From: Nitrosomonadales bacterium
Lineage (GTDB): Bacteria; Pseudomonadota; Gammaproteobacteria; Burkholderiales; Gallionellaceae
Length of the DNA: 64,000 nucleotides
Assembly: GCA_016218415.1 (NCBI GenBank)
Contig: JACRED010000015.1
Coordinates: forward strand, 19,715 to 83,714
Direction of reading: 5' to 3'
Translations under genes and position numbers: made by a program
Notes under the pieces: model-generated
The model's database searches: none
What the model was told of the DNA's origin: nothing
The model's input: the letters and a program-made list of their open reading frames with translations, nothing else
Part shown: positions 46,146 through 54,244 of the stretch, in pieces
How the letters are laid out: each line of letters begins with the position of its first letter
How positions within the stretch are numbered: position 1 is the first letter of the stretch

Positions 46146-47636
46146 TTACTTGCCCTTTTTCATCGCCGCTTCGATGCGCTGGCACAGGGTCTTCAGTATC
46201 TTGATGCGCGCGAAGTTCTTGTCGTTGGCTTCCACCAGTGTCCATGGCGCGATCTCGGTGCTGGTACGGTCCACCATGTCGCACACCGCGTGCTCGTATT
46301 CGTTCCATTTCTTGCGGTTGCGCCAGTCTTCCTCGGTGATCTTGAAGCGCTTGAAGCCGATCTTTTCGCGCGCCTTGAAGCGCTTGAGTTGCTCTTCCTT
46401 GCTGATGGAGAGCCAGAACTTCACCACCACGATATTGTGGCGCACCAGTTGCGCCTCGAAATCGTTGATCTCGCTATAAGCCCGCATCCAGTCGGCCTTG
46501 GAGCAGTAACCCTCGACCCGTTCGACCAGCACCCGGCCATACCATGAGCGGTCGAATATCGTCACCCTGCCGCGCCGCGGGATATGCCGCCAGAAACGCC
46601 ACAGATAGGGCTGGGCGCGCTCTTCCTCGGTGGGCGCGGCGATCGGGACGATGTTGTATTGGCGTGCATCCAGCGCGCCGGTAATGCGGCGGATCGCGCC
46701 GCCCTTGCCGGCGGCATCGTTGCCTTCGAACATCGCGATGACGGTGATGTCCTTGAATTTTGGACTGCGCGTCAACAGCGCGAGTTTGCCCTGGTATTTT
46801 TCCAGCTCGGCCTGGAAATCCTTCTTGTCGATTTTCTGGCTGAGATCCAGCGTCTTCAGGATATCCAGCTTGTCGATCGATGGAAGCGGCGGCGGCGCGG
46901 AAATCTCGGTTACTTTTTTACCGGCTTCATCGAGGCGTTTGCGGATCGCATCGAGGATCACCTTGCCCACGGTCAGGCTGCGATAGCGCGCATCGAAACC
47001 CTCGACGATGGTCCACGGTGCCTCGGCCGTGCTGGTATGGCGCATCACGCTTTCGCTTACGACATGAAACTTTTTGTACATCTCATAATGTTCCCAGTCG
47101 CGCTTGGTGACGCGCCAGCGGGTTTTCGGATCCTTCTCGAGCAGCTTCAGGCGTTCTTTCTGCTTGTTCTTGGACAGATGCATCCAGAACTTAAGGATCA
47201 GCGCGCCTTCTTCGACCAGCATCGTTTCCAGGCGTTTGGCGCGTTCCAGGCTCTGGTCGAGATCGGCCGTTTTGGTGCGGCCGGCCACGCGGTTGAGAAT
47301 CGGCCAGGTGTACCAGGAGCCAAGAAACACCCCGATTTTTCCCTTGGGCGGCAACTCGCGCCAGAACCGCCACATCATCGGGCGATCCAGTTCCTCATCC
47401 GACGGATCGCCCATGCCGTGGGTCTGGATAAAGCGCGGGTCCATCCATTCGTTGAGCAGGTTGACAGTCTCGCCTCGCCCCGCGCCATCCACGCCGCCGA
47501 CCAGGATGATGACCGGAAATTTCGCCAGCTTAGCCAGATCGATCTGCGCCTCGAGCAATGCCTGGCGCAACTCGGGCACTTCGGCGTCGTATGTGGCCTT
47601 GTCTATTTTGTGTCCGAGTTCCGCAGATTCAAACAT
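46146..47636 (-). CDS. pap: Polyphosphate:AMP phosphotransferase (two-domain PPK2)
   Basis: 496-aa class II PPK2: two tandem PPK2 domains (~1-235 and ~255-496). The N-terminal Walker A is degenerate (GGVDGAGRGETVN) while the C-terminal one is intact (FEGNDAAGKGGAIRR) with the lid IFDRSWYGRVLVERVEG, as in known PAP enzymes where only the C-terminal half is catalytic. It makes ADP from AMP and polyphosphate. It follows sixA by 30 bp on the same strand; ppk1 lies 7 kb away. Confidence 0.93.
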   Translation of the reverse strand: MFESAELGHKIDKATYDAEVPELRQALLEAQIDLAKLAKFPVIILVGGVDGAGRGETVNLLNEWMDPRFIQTHGMGDPSDEELDRPMMWRFWRELPPKGKIGVFLGSWYTWPILNRVAGRTKTADLDQSLERAKRLETMLVEEGALILKFWMHLSKNKQKERLKLLEKDPKTRWRVTKRDWEHYEMYKKFHVVSESVMRHTSTAEAPWTIVEGFDARYRSLTVGKVILDAIRKRLDEAGKKVTEISAPPPLPSIDKLDILKTLDLSQKIDKKDFQAELEKYQGKLALLTRSPKFKDITVIAMFEGNDAAGKGGAIRRITGALDARQYNIVPIAAPTEEERAQPYLWRFWRHIPRRGRVTIFDRSWYGRVLVERVEGYCSKADWMRAYSEINDFEAQLVRHNIVVVKFWLSISKEEQLKRFKAREKIGFKRFKITEEDWRNRKKWNEYEHAVCDMVDRTSTEIAPWTLVEANDKNFARIKILKTLCQRIEAAMKKGK

Positions 47637-47666
47637 GATGTATTCCCCTCATTATGATGAACACGC

Positions 47667-48116
47667 CTACAAAAAATCGGGTGCAATTACCAATCGCAAA
47701 GTGGCTTGCGACGTATCCTCGCGTTGGCTGAACCACCAGAGTGCGCCTTTCTTGATACTGAATGCATTACCCCCGCAGCCCAGCAGGTGCGCCGCCACCT
47801 CGCCCAAGGTCGGCTGATGGCCGACAAGCAGCACGGTGCCGCCTGCCTGCGGCCAGCGTCCCGCTTGCAGCACCGCTTCCACCGAAGCGCCGGGTGCGAT
47901 GGTGGGAGCCAGCGTGAAATTATCGGTCAGTGCCGAGGCAGTCTGTCGAGTTCGCGTCGCGGGACTGACCAGGATGCGAGGCTCAGCAGGCAAGTGCAGG
48001 CGCAAAAATGCGGCAACTTTGGCCGCCTGCTTGTGGCCCTTCGCCGTGAGTTCGCGCGCATGATCCGGGATGCCATCCTCGGCTTCAGCGTGCCGCCATA
48101 GAATCAGGTCCATCAC
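47667..48116 (-). CDS. sixA: Phosphohistidine phosphatase SixA-like
   Basis: 149-aa histidine phosphatase. The phosphate-accepting His is in LILWRHAEAEDG, the second His in VLLVGHQPTLGEV, and SPATRTRQTA is the family's Arg loop. SixA acts on phosphohistidine in the nitrogen phosphotransferase system. It is divergent from the ribbon-helix-helix gene, and the 76-bp gap between them carries the TATATA-type palindromes. Confidence 0.9.
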   Translation of the reverse strand: MMDLILWRHAEAEDGIPDHARELTAKGHKQAAKVAAFLRLHLPAEPRILVSPATRTRQTASALTDNFTLAPTIAPGASVEAVLQAGRWPQAGGTVLLVGHQPTLGEVAAHLLGCGGNAFSIKKGALWWFSQREDTSQATLRLVIAPDFL

Positions 48117-48144
48117 ACCCCCGCAAATTCAATTCATTTATCCG

Positions 48145-48170
48145 CGTATACTGTATATACTATATATACC
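48145..48170. promoter_or_regulatory. AT-rich palindromic operator-like motif
   Basis: Overlapping palindromes GTATAC, GTATATAC and TATATATA within 26 bp, 23-48 bp upstream of the ribbon-helix-helix gene start and in the shared intergenic region with sixA. A closely related sequence lies upstream of the FTR1 gene (50616-50638). Probably promoter plus operator; the binder is unproven. Confidence 0.4.
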
Positions 48171-48192
48171 ACTTTAATACGAAGGAAATGAC

Positions 48193-48564
48193 ATGACAAC
48201 CAAAAAAGCTGTTTTAACGGCAAAGAAGTCGCCGGCTAAAAAAACTCCAATTTTGGCGAAGCCTGACATTTCGTCAAAACCGGTTGCAAAATCATCCGTC
48301 AAACCGGCCATTAAAACCGCCAAAAAAGCCAAAAAAGAGCATAAGGTAAAAGTGATGCGCGACAGCTTCACCATGCCGCAGGTCGAATATCAGAAAATTG
48401 CCGAGATCAAGGCAACCTGCCTGAAAGCCAAGATGCATGTGAAAAAAAGCGAAGTGTTGCGTGCCGGACTGAAATTGCTGGCTGAATTAAGCACGCCGCA
48501 ATTAAAGCGGGTGCTCGATAGCCTGGAAAAGATCAAGACCGGACGCCCGCAGAAACACGGATGA
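48193..48564 (+). CDS. Lysine-rich protein with ribbon-helix-helix-like C-terminus
   Basis: 123 aa, strongly basic. Residues 1-52 are Lys/Ala/Pro-rich, like histone H1 tails. Residues ~54-100 read as a ribbon-helix-helix unit: strand VMRDSFTMP, helix A 63-80, then the polar-turn helix B KKSEVLRAGLKLLAEL. The ending KTGRPQKHG is again basic. GAAGGA ribosome site. Likely a DNA-binding regulator or nucleoid protein; convergent with the FTR1 gene (16 bp between stops). No named family is recalled with confidence. Confidence 0.75.
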   Translation: MTTKKAVLTAKKSPAKKTPILAKPDISSKPVAKSSVKPAIKTAKKAKKEHKVKVMRDSFTMPQVEYQKIAEIKATCLKAKMHVKKSEVLRAGLKLLAELSTPQLKRVLDSLEKIKTGRPQKHG

Positions 48565-48580
48565 AGCGCCTGTCGGCGGT

Positions 48581-50566
48581 TCAGGCTGATTTGCGGCGCA
48601 GCGGTATGCGGTAACACAGCAGCAGAATACCGATAACCATCGCCTGCACTAGCAAAGTCTGAGCCGTAGGGTATACGCCCAGCATGGGCAGCGAAACAAA
48701 ACCGACCGGGCTGGTGGTAACGATATCTGCCGACTGCAACGCAGCAACGCCCTGGCCTGCAAAAACGACAGCCAATATCGCCAGCAATATCGATGTGCCT
48801 GAAAAAAACGGCCCGAGCGGGAGTGTGATGCCGAAACGGAACAGTATCCACCCGATAATCAACAGCATCAGGGCTGCAGACATCATCCCGCCCCACAGGG
48901 CGGGCCGGGTCACATCGCTGACCTGCGCCCAGAGCGCCTGTGAAAACAGCACGGTTTCGAAAATCTCGCGGTACACCGCGAGAAAAGAAACCAGCGCAAG
49001 CACCCACAGCGTTTTCTTTTCCAGGGCTTCGCCCAGCTGGTCGTTCAGGAATTTTTGCCAATGCTGCGCGTGCGTCTTGTTGTGCAGCCAGAAACCGACA
49101 TAAACCAGCATGGCCGAGGCAATGAGCGCGGTCATACCCTCGGTAACTTCGCGCCCGGCTCCCGATATATCCACCAGCCAGGCCGCTGCCACCCAGGTGA
49201 ACGCGCCCAGCAGGAGCGCGCCGCCCCATCCCGCATGAATGTACAGTAGCGCGTTGCGTTGCCCGCTTCGCGCCACAAATGTGATGATGGCTGTCAGCAC
49301 CAGCATCCCCTCGATTCCTTCGCGCAGCAGAACAAAGAACGCGCTGGCGAAAGCGCTGGTGATGGAGAGCTTCCCCGTCCTCAGTAACTCGTCGGCTTGC
49401 AGGAGCAGATTCTTCGTATACTCTATCTTGCGTTCCACCTTCTCGTTCGGACTGCCGCTGTTCACCAGTTGGCGTATTCCCATCATCTCAAGTTCGATAT
49501 TGCGCCGCAGCTGCTTGTCGAGACTGTCGAGACTGACCTCTACAGGCTCGAACCCTTCCAGGTAGGCGGCGATGGCAAGTCGCAGCGCCCTGGCATGGTC
49601 CCCTTCGCGGTAGTGTGTCATTGCCCGGTCGAGTTGTTCTGCGGCAAACAGCAGGGTGGAGCGCCGCTTGGTCTCGAGCGCTTGCGGATAAGCACGCAAG
49701 TAAGCCAGGACCGCTCTGGTCTGCTCCCCGTAACGCAGGACTGTCTCGTTCGAAGTCAGGGTGGTCAGCGCGGCCAGATCGGGCGCGGGGCCGTTGTAAG
49801 CTCCTTTTTCCCAGAGTTTGCGCCCCTCTTCGATATATTCTTTGGAGTTGCGGAAGTTGGACACCAGAAACGCCAGCGACCAGCGCTCGTCGTCGGTCAG
49901 CTGCGTAAACCCTTTCATCTCCGTGCCTGCGACACCCAGAGTGATGGTGTTGTAAAGCCCATACGCGCTGCGCTGCCCCATACGCGCCATATCGTGGAAA
50001 TCTGCGGGTTTCGGATTGAGTGTTTTGCCGTCCGGGCCGTTGCCGTGGCCTTCAGCCCCATGGCACTTTGCGCACTTCTGCTGAAATAAAACCGCGGCGC
50101 GCTTCAGATCCGGAATTTGCCTGGGTGTAACCTGAATCTGGTATGTCGCGATTATGTCCCTGCGCAATTGCTGCGCCGAAGTGTTGACCAGCTCGGTCGG
50201 TGCTTTCGCGTCTATCAGGCGCTCCAGTTCCAGCGCCTGCGCAATCAGGGCCTCACGGTGCGGATGCTCGGGCAATTCTCCTATCAATCTGACCGCCTGC
50301 TTCGAGAACTCGGTTTGCTCCTTGTATTCGTTCTCGTTGAGCACCTTCTCCAGCAGCACGGCCCCGCCGTAATCCACGCTCACATAATCCAGCATATGCA
50401 GGATGGTCTGTGCGGTTCGGTGGTTAGTATCGGCGGCCTGCGCAGGCTGCATCTGCAGGATCAGCGTGGACAGCAAAATGACAGCCGAGAAAGAATGTAT
50501 CAGGCGGAACAGCGCTCGTGCTCGCTTGCGTAACGTGACAGGCAAACCAATTTCAGAAGCAAACAT
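48581..50566 (-). CDS. FTR1-family iron permease fused to a cytochrome c domain
   Basis: About 661 aa from ATG 50564-50566. Signal sequence (HSFSAVILLSTLILQMQPAQA), a helical periplasmic part, a c-type cytochrome domain with one haem site CAKCH (165-169) and a Met ligand candidate in GTEMKGF, then seven membrane helices with the two REXXE iron-permease motifs LREGIEGML and VYREIFETV. It should carry iron across the inner membrane, with the cytochrome moving electrons during Fe(II)/Fe(III) handling. An open frame goes back to 50698 but crosses the promoter-like TATATA tract, so I reject the longer start. Confidence 0.9.
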   Translation of the reverse strand: MFASEIGLPVTLRKRARALFRLIHSFSAVILLSTLILQMQPAQAADTNHRTAQTILHMLDYVSVDYGGAVLLEKVLNENEYKEQTEFSKQAVRLIGELPEHPHREALIAQALELERLIDAKAPTELVNTSAQQLRRDIIATYQIQVTPRQIPDLKRAAVLFQQKCAKCHGAEGHGNGPDGKTLNPKPADFHDMARMGQRSAYGLYNTITLGVAGTEMKGFTQLTDDERWSLAFLVSNFRNSKEYIEEGRKLWEKGAYNGPAPDLAALTTLTSNETVLRYGEQTRAVLAYLRAYPQALETKRRSTLLFAAEQLDRAMTHYREGDHARALRLAIAAYLEGFEPVEVSLDSLDKQLRRNIELEMMGIRQLVNSGSPNEKVERKIEYTKNLLLQADELLRTGKLSITSAFASAFFVLLREGIEGMLVLTAIITFVARSGQRNALLYIHAGWGGALLLGAFTWVAAAWLVDISGAGREVTEGMTALIASAMLVYVGFWLHNKTHAQHWQKFLNDQLGEALEKKTLWVLALVSFLAVYREIFETVLFSQALWAQVSDVTRPALWGGMMSAALMLLIIGWILFRFGITLPLGPFFSGTSILLAILAVVFAGQGVAALQSADIVTTSPVGFVSLPMLGVYPTAQTLLVQAMVIGILLLCYRIPLRRKSA

Positions 50567-50893
50567 AGGTCCGAAAATATATTCAGGCGATCCATTATTC
50601 GAGAACGCTTGCCATACCATATATGATGTATATATCTCATGCGCAGGCAAACAGCCGGCAAGAATCCAAAACCGGCGCACAAGTGTTACAGCCAGCAATT
50701 ATTATGCCGAACGCAAATAATTCGCTGGCAGAATGACGGGACAATCGGAAGACGCGATAAATATGAGGCTGGCAGGGTATCGCAGCTGTATTGGCCGGCG
50801 GCTGTGATGCCGGGAGATTCGCGGACAGTTTAAATAGAAGGCATATATCTGCCCTTCAATTATGCGACATTCTCATTTTTTGGAGTGCTGATT
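50567..50893. other. Gene-free divergent promoter region
   Basis: 327 bp between the divergent FTR1 and M1-peptidase genes. It holds the AT-rich operator-like tract at 50616-50638, a second short CATATAT at ~50846, and the GGAG ribosome site of the peptidase. No coding frame with a ribosome site, no RNA gene and no classical Fur box was seen. Confidence 0.6.
50616..50638 (-). promoter_or_regulatory. AT-rich operator-like motif upstream of FTR1
   Basis: Sequence ACCATATATGATGTATATAT, an inverted ATATA...TATAT pair 50-72 bp upstream of the FTR1 start. Read on the minus strand it shares the TATATAC-N(0-2)-ATATAT core with the motif at 48145-48170. Suits a promoter/operator. Confidence 0.4.
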
Positions 50894-53068
50894 ATGGAAA
50901 GTCAGAATTTGCGCCTTGCAGCCATCATGCTGGCCGGCTGCCTGTTCGCCTGCGCTGCGGCGGGCAGCCGCGCGCAAACCGTGCCGCAGCACCGGCTGAG
51001 TGTTGCGCTCCATCCCGAACAGCACCGCCTGTCGGTGCGGGACCTCGTCACGCTGCCGCCGGATGGGCCGCGCACCTTCTATTTTTCGTTGCACCGCGAT
51101 ATGAACCCGGTATCGCCCGATGCAGAAATAAAAGCTGCAGACATAAATACCGCCGGTGAGGCGCCGGAAAGCTGGTTGCAGCAATATCGTGTCACGCTGC
51201 CGCAGGGTCGGAACAGCTTTACGCTCACCTATGGGGGCGAAATATTCCACCCGCCGCAACAGGATAAGCGCGAAACGCGCACTTTTGAAAGCTCGCCGGG
51301 CATCATCGCCCCGCAAGGCGCCGTACTCACTGGCGACAGCGGCTGGTATCCGCGTCTGGACGGCGAAATGACGACGTTTTCTCTGGAAATCGACCTTCCC
51401 CAAGGCTGGCACGCGATCAGCCAGGGCAAACGAACCAGCCCCGGCATTGCCGGCACAGTCTGGCAGGAAAGCCAGCCGCAAAACGGGATTTTCCTGATCG
51501 CCGCGCCGTTCACCGAATATGCGCACAACGATGCGGGGATCGAATCGCTGGTCTATCTGCGCAACGGCGATGCGGTGCTCGCGCAGCGCTATCTCGATGC
51601 CACTGCTCGCTATCTCGCGATGTACCAGCAGCTCATCGGCCCCTATCCCTACGCCAAGTTCGCGCTCGTGGAGAATTTCTGGGAAACCGGTTACGGCATG
51701 CCGTCGTTCACCCTGCTGGGCAGCCAAGTGATACACCTGCCGTTCATCGTCGATACATCCTATCCGCACGAGATCCTGCACAACTGGTGGGGCAACGGCG
51801 TGTATGTCGATTACGCTGGCGGCAACTGGTCCGAGGGGCTCACCGCCTACCTGGCCGATCATCTGCTGCAGGAGCAGAAAGGCAACGGCGCGGAATACCG
51901 GCGCAGCATGCTGCAAAAATACACCGACTTCGTCTCAGCCGGGCGCGACTTTCCGCTGACCGCCTTCCGCTCGCGCCACAGCGAGCAAAGCGAGGCGGTG
52001 GGATACGGCAAGTCCATGATGCTGTTCCACATGCTGCGCAGGCAACTGGGCGATGGCACGTTCACGCTCGCCTTGCAAAACCTTTACCGCGACTACCGTT
52101 TCAAAACCGCAGGCTACTCGAATCTTGAGCAGGTATTTGCGCGAACCTCGGGAATAGACCTCAAGCCATATTTTGCACAATGGGCGCAACAAAGCGGCGC
52201 GCCGCAACTGCGGCCGGTCTCCGCCGCGGCGCGGCGCAACACGACGGGTTATGAATTGACCGTCGTCGTGGAACAGACCCAGCCCGGCCCGGCCTATATG
52301 CTCGACCTGCCTGTCGCGGTCACGCTGGCGGGGCAGGATGCCGCCTATTCGACAGTGATCGCCGTGAAAGACAAGCACAGCGAATTGCATGTGCAACTCG
52401 CCGCGCAACCGTTGCGTGTGGACATCGATCCGGAATTCGATCTGTTCCGCCGTCTGGATCGCGCGGAAATTCCGCCGGCGTTCTCGCAGATATTCGGCGC
52501 GGAAAAATTGCTGATCGTGCTGCCGCGCAAGGCGCCGGAAGCATTGCGCGCGCAATACCTGGCCATCGCGCAAGCCTGGCAGCAACAGCCGTCGCGCGTT
52601 ACCACGATCAAGTGGGATGACGAGATCGAACGCCTGCCGGATGACGGCGCGGTATGGCTGTTCGGATGGGAGAACGGTTTGCGCGGGGAATTCAGAGCCG
52701 CACTGGAAACCAACGGCGCCGCGATGTCCGACAGCGGTGCAAGGTTCGGCGATGGCGAATACGCACGCTCGCTGCACGCGCTCGCGCTCGCGCTGACGGC
52801 TCACATGAACCAAATCCCCGCCGCCTGGCTGGCCGCGCCCGATGCCGCGATGCTGCCGGTACTCGCGAGGAAACTGCCGCATTACGCCAAGTACAGTTAT
52901 GCCGCTTTCAACGGAGCCGAGCTGACCAATCTAACCAAGGGGACGTGGCCGGTGACACGCTCGCCGCTGGGGCTGGCGGTCAAACAGGAAGACGGCGGTA
53001 CGGTGGCTGTACCGCGCGGCAAACTGGCGCCGCGCGCAAGCCTGGCAGACAGGGTTCGTGACCGCTAG
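50894..53068 (+). CDS. M1-family-like metallopeptidase, lipoprotein
   Basis: 724 aa. ATG 50894 has GGAG 8 bp upstream; the GTG at 50885 lies in that site. The N-terminus MESQNLRLAAIMLAGCLFAC has a lipobox (LAGC), so it is probably membrane-anchored in the envelope. Zinc site HEILH (292-296) with the third ligand Glu in NWSEGLTAY 17 residues after the second His (18 in most M1 enzymes). The ~200 C-terminal residues after the peptidase core are not assigned. Its stop shares CTAG with the convergent ChaN-like gene. Confidence 0.85.
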   Translation: MESQNLRLAAIMLAGCLFACAAAGSRAQTVPQHRLSVALHPEQHRLSVRDLVTLPPDGPRTFYFSLHRDMNPVSPDAEIKAADINTAGEAPESWLQQYRVTLPQGRNSFTLTYGGEIFHPPQQDKRETRTFESSPGIIAPQGAVLTGDSGWYPRLDGEMTTFSLEIDLPQGWHAISQGKRTSPGIAGTVWQESQPQNGIFLIAAPFTEYAHNDAGIESLVYLRNGDAVLAQRYLDATARYLAMYQQLIGPYPYAKFALVENFWETGYGMPSFTLLGSQVIHLPFIVDTSYPHEILHNWWGNGVYVDYAGGNWSEGLTAYLADHLLQEQKGNGAEYRRSMLQKYTDFVSAGRDFPLTAFRSRHSEQSEAVGYGKSMMLFHMLRRQLGDGTFTLALQNLYRDYRFKTAGYSNLEQVFARTSGIDLKPYFAQWAQQSGAPQLRPVSAAARRNTTGYELTVVVEQTQPGPAYMLDLPVAVTLAGQDAAYSTVIAVKDKHSELHVQLAAQPLRVDIDPEFDLFRRLDRAEIPPAFSQIFGAEKLLIVLPRKAPEALRAQYLAIAQAWQQQPSRVTTIKWDDEIERLPDDGAVWLFGWENGLRGEFRAALETNGAAMSDSGARFGDGEYARSLHALALALTAHMNQIPAAWLAAPDAAMLPVLARKLPHYAKYSYAAFNGAELTNLTKGTWPVTRSPLGLAVKQEDGGTVAVPRGKLAPRASLADRVRDR

Positions 53069-54222
53069 CGCAATGCCACTTCGTACTGCAATTCGACGCC
53101 CGATCCCGTTGCGTGATCGCGCCGCACCACCACCTGCATCCGTTCGCCTGGCAGCTTGTCGAACATCATGGATTTCATATCCGACAGGGTTGCCACTTTC
53201 GCGCCATTGAGTGCAAGGATACGGTCGCCAACCGACAGGCCGGCCGCTTGGGCCGCGCTGTCCGGTGTGAACTCGCTGATGAGCACACCGCCAGGATCAT
53301 CGGCGCTCAATACGCCCAGCTTGCCCGCCTTGGGCAGCTCTATCCCGACCTCCGTAGCCAGTTGGTAATCGGCCACACCGGAATAATTGCCGAAATCATT
53401 GCCATTGATCATCACCGTGCTGCGGTTTTCACCCAGCATAAGATTGACCCGTTCGGGAATGCCGTCGCCGTACATGACATGCGACATGCCGGACAGCACC
53501 ACCATCCGCGATTCGGGATGGGCTTTCAGATAGCGCGCGGTGACGTCCGCCATGGATTCGTCCCATAACAGCACGCCTTCGATAAAATTCCCGAATTCGC
53601 TGCCGGACGGATGCGAATTGTAGATAGCCCTCAGGCGCTGCAGGTAATGAATGCTGGGCAGGTGGATCGCCTTCGGGATCTGCGCAAACTCATCGGCGTT
53701 CAGGCTTTTCAGACCGCCCCTGAATACCTTGTTGTGGATTTCATCGGACACATTCAGCGCCAACACCGGAATATGCTTTTCCCGCGCATATGCAACAATC
53801 GGTTGTATCAGCCGGTAGTCCATTTTCCAGCGTTTGAAATATTCCGTTCCCTTCAGCATGTCCCTTTCGTCTATCCGTCCGGCGATGTAATCGTCCAGAT
53901 ACGGCTGGAAAGATTGCTGGAAGTATTCGACGCCGATGGCGAGATTCGGATCGCGCTCGTACAGGCTCTGGATGATACGCAGCTGGTTCTGGTGGTGTGC
54001 CAGGCGGTCGTGTATCTCACCGATGAATATCACCCGCTTGTCCGCGATCTGCTTTGCCAGTTCGTCGCGGCTTTTCTGGTCGCCGAGATTGACTGTCCTG
54101 GGCTCGGATCTCGCTATCGGTCGCTGTGCCGCCGGCGCTGGATCGCCGTGATGCTGCTCGGCCACCACGCATGCGGCAAGCAGCGCGGAAAACGCCAGGG
54201 GTATGAAATTCCTAATGGTCAT
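53065..54222 (-). CDS. ChaN-like haem-binding lipoprotein with C-terminal PDZ domain
   Basis: About 385 aa from the ATG at 54220-54222, giving a lipoprotein signal (FIPLAFSALLAAC, Cys at ~17). Residues ~55-280 are the ChaN/DUF399 domain (VIFIGEIHDRLAHHQNQL, GVEYFQQSFQPYLDDY, VLSGMSHVMYGDGIP); ChaN of Campylobacter binds haem. Residues ~290-385 form a PDZ domain (GGVLISEFTPDSAAQAAGL, VGDRILALNG). Upstream of ppk1 in map order but downstream in transcription (22 bp after its stop). Confidence 0.88.
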   Translation of the reverse strand: MTIRNFIPLAFSALLAACVVAEQHHGDPAPAAQRPIARSEPRTVNLGDQKSRDELAKQIADKRVIFIGEIHDRLAHHQNQLRIIQSLYERDPNLAIGVEYFQQSFQPYLDDYIAGRIDERDMLKGTEYFKRWKMDYRLIQPIVAYAREKHIPVLALNVSDEIHNKVFRGGLKSLNADEFAQIPKAIHLPSIHYLQRLRAIYNSHPSGSEFGNFIEGVLLWDESMADVTARYLKAHPESRMVVLSGMSHVMYGDGIPERVNLMLGENRSTVMINGNDFGNYSGVADYQLATEVGIELPKAGKLGVLSADDPGGVLISEFTPDSAAQAAGLSVGDRILALNGAKVATLSDMKSMMFDKLPGERMQVVVRRDHATGSGVELQYEVALR

Positions 54223-54244
54223 GATGGCTGGGCGGCACATAATT

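Noticed and set aside
50567..50698. Longer FTR1 start at 50698
   Set aside because: It would translate through the TATATA promoter-like tract, and the added residues do not look like a signal peptide; ATG 50564-50566 gives a normal one.
50567..50893. Fur box near the FTR1 gene
   Set aside because: The A+T-rich tract lacks the GATAAT hexamer array; it fits a different operator.
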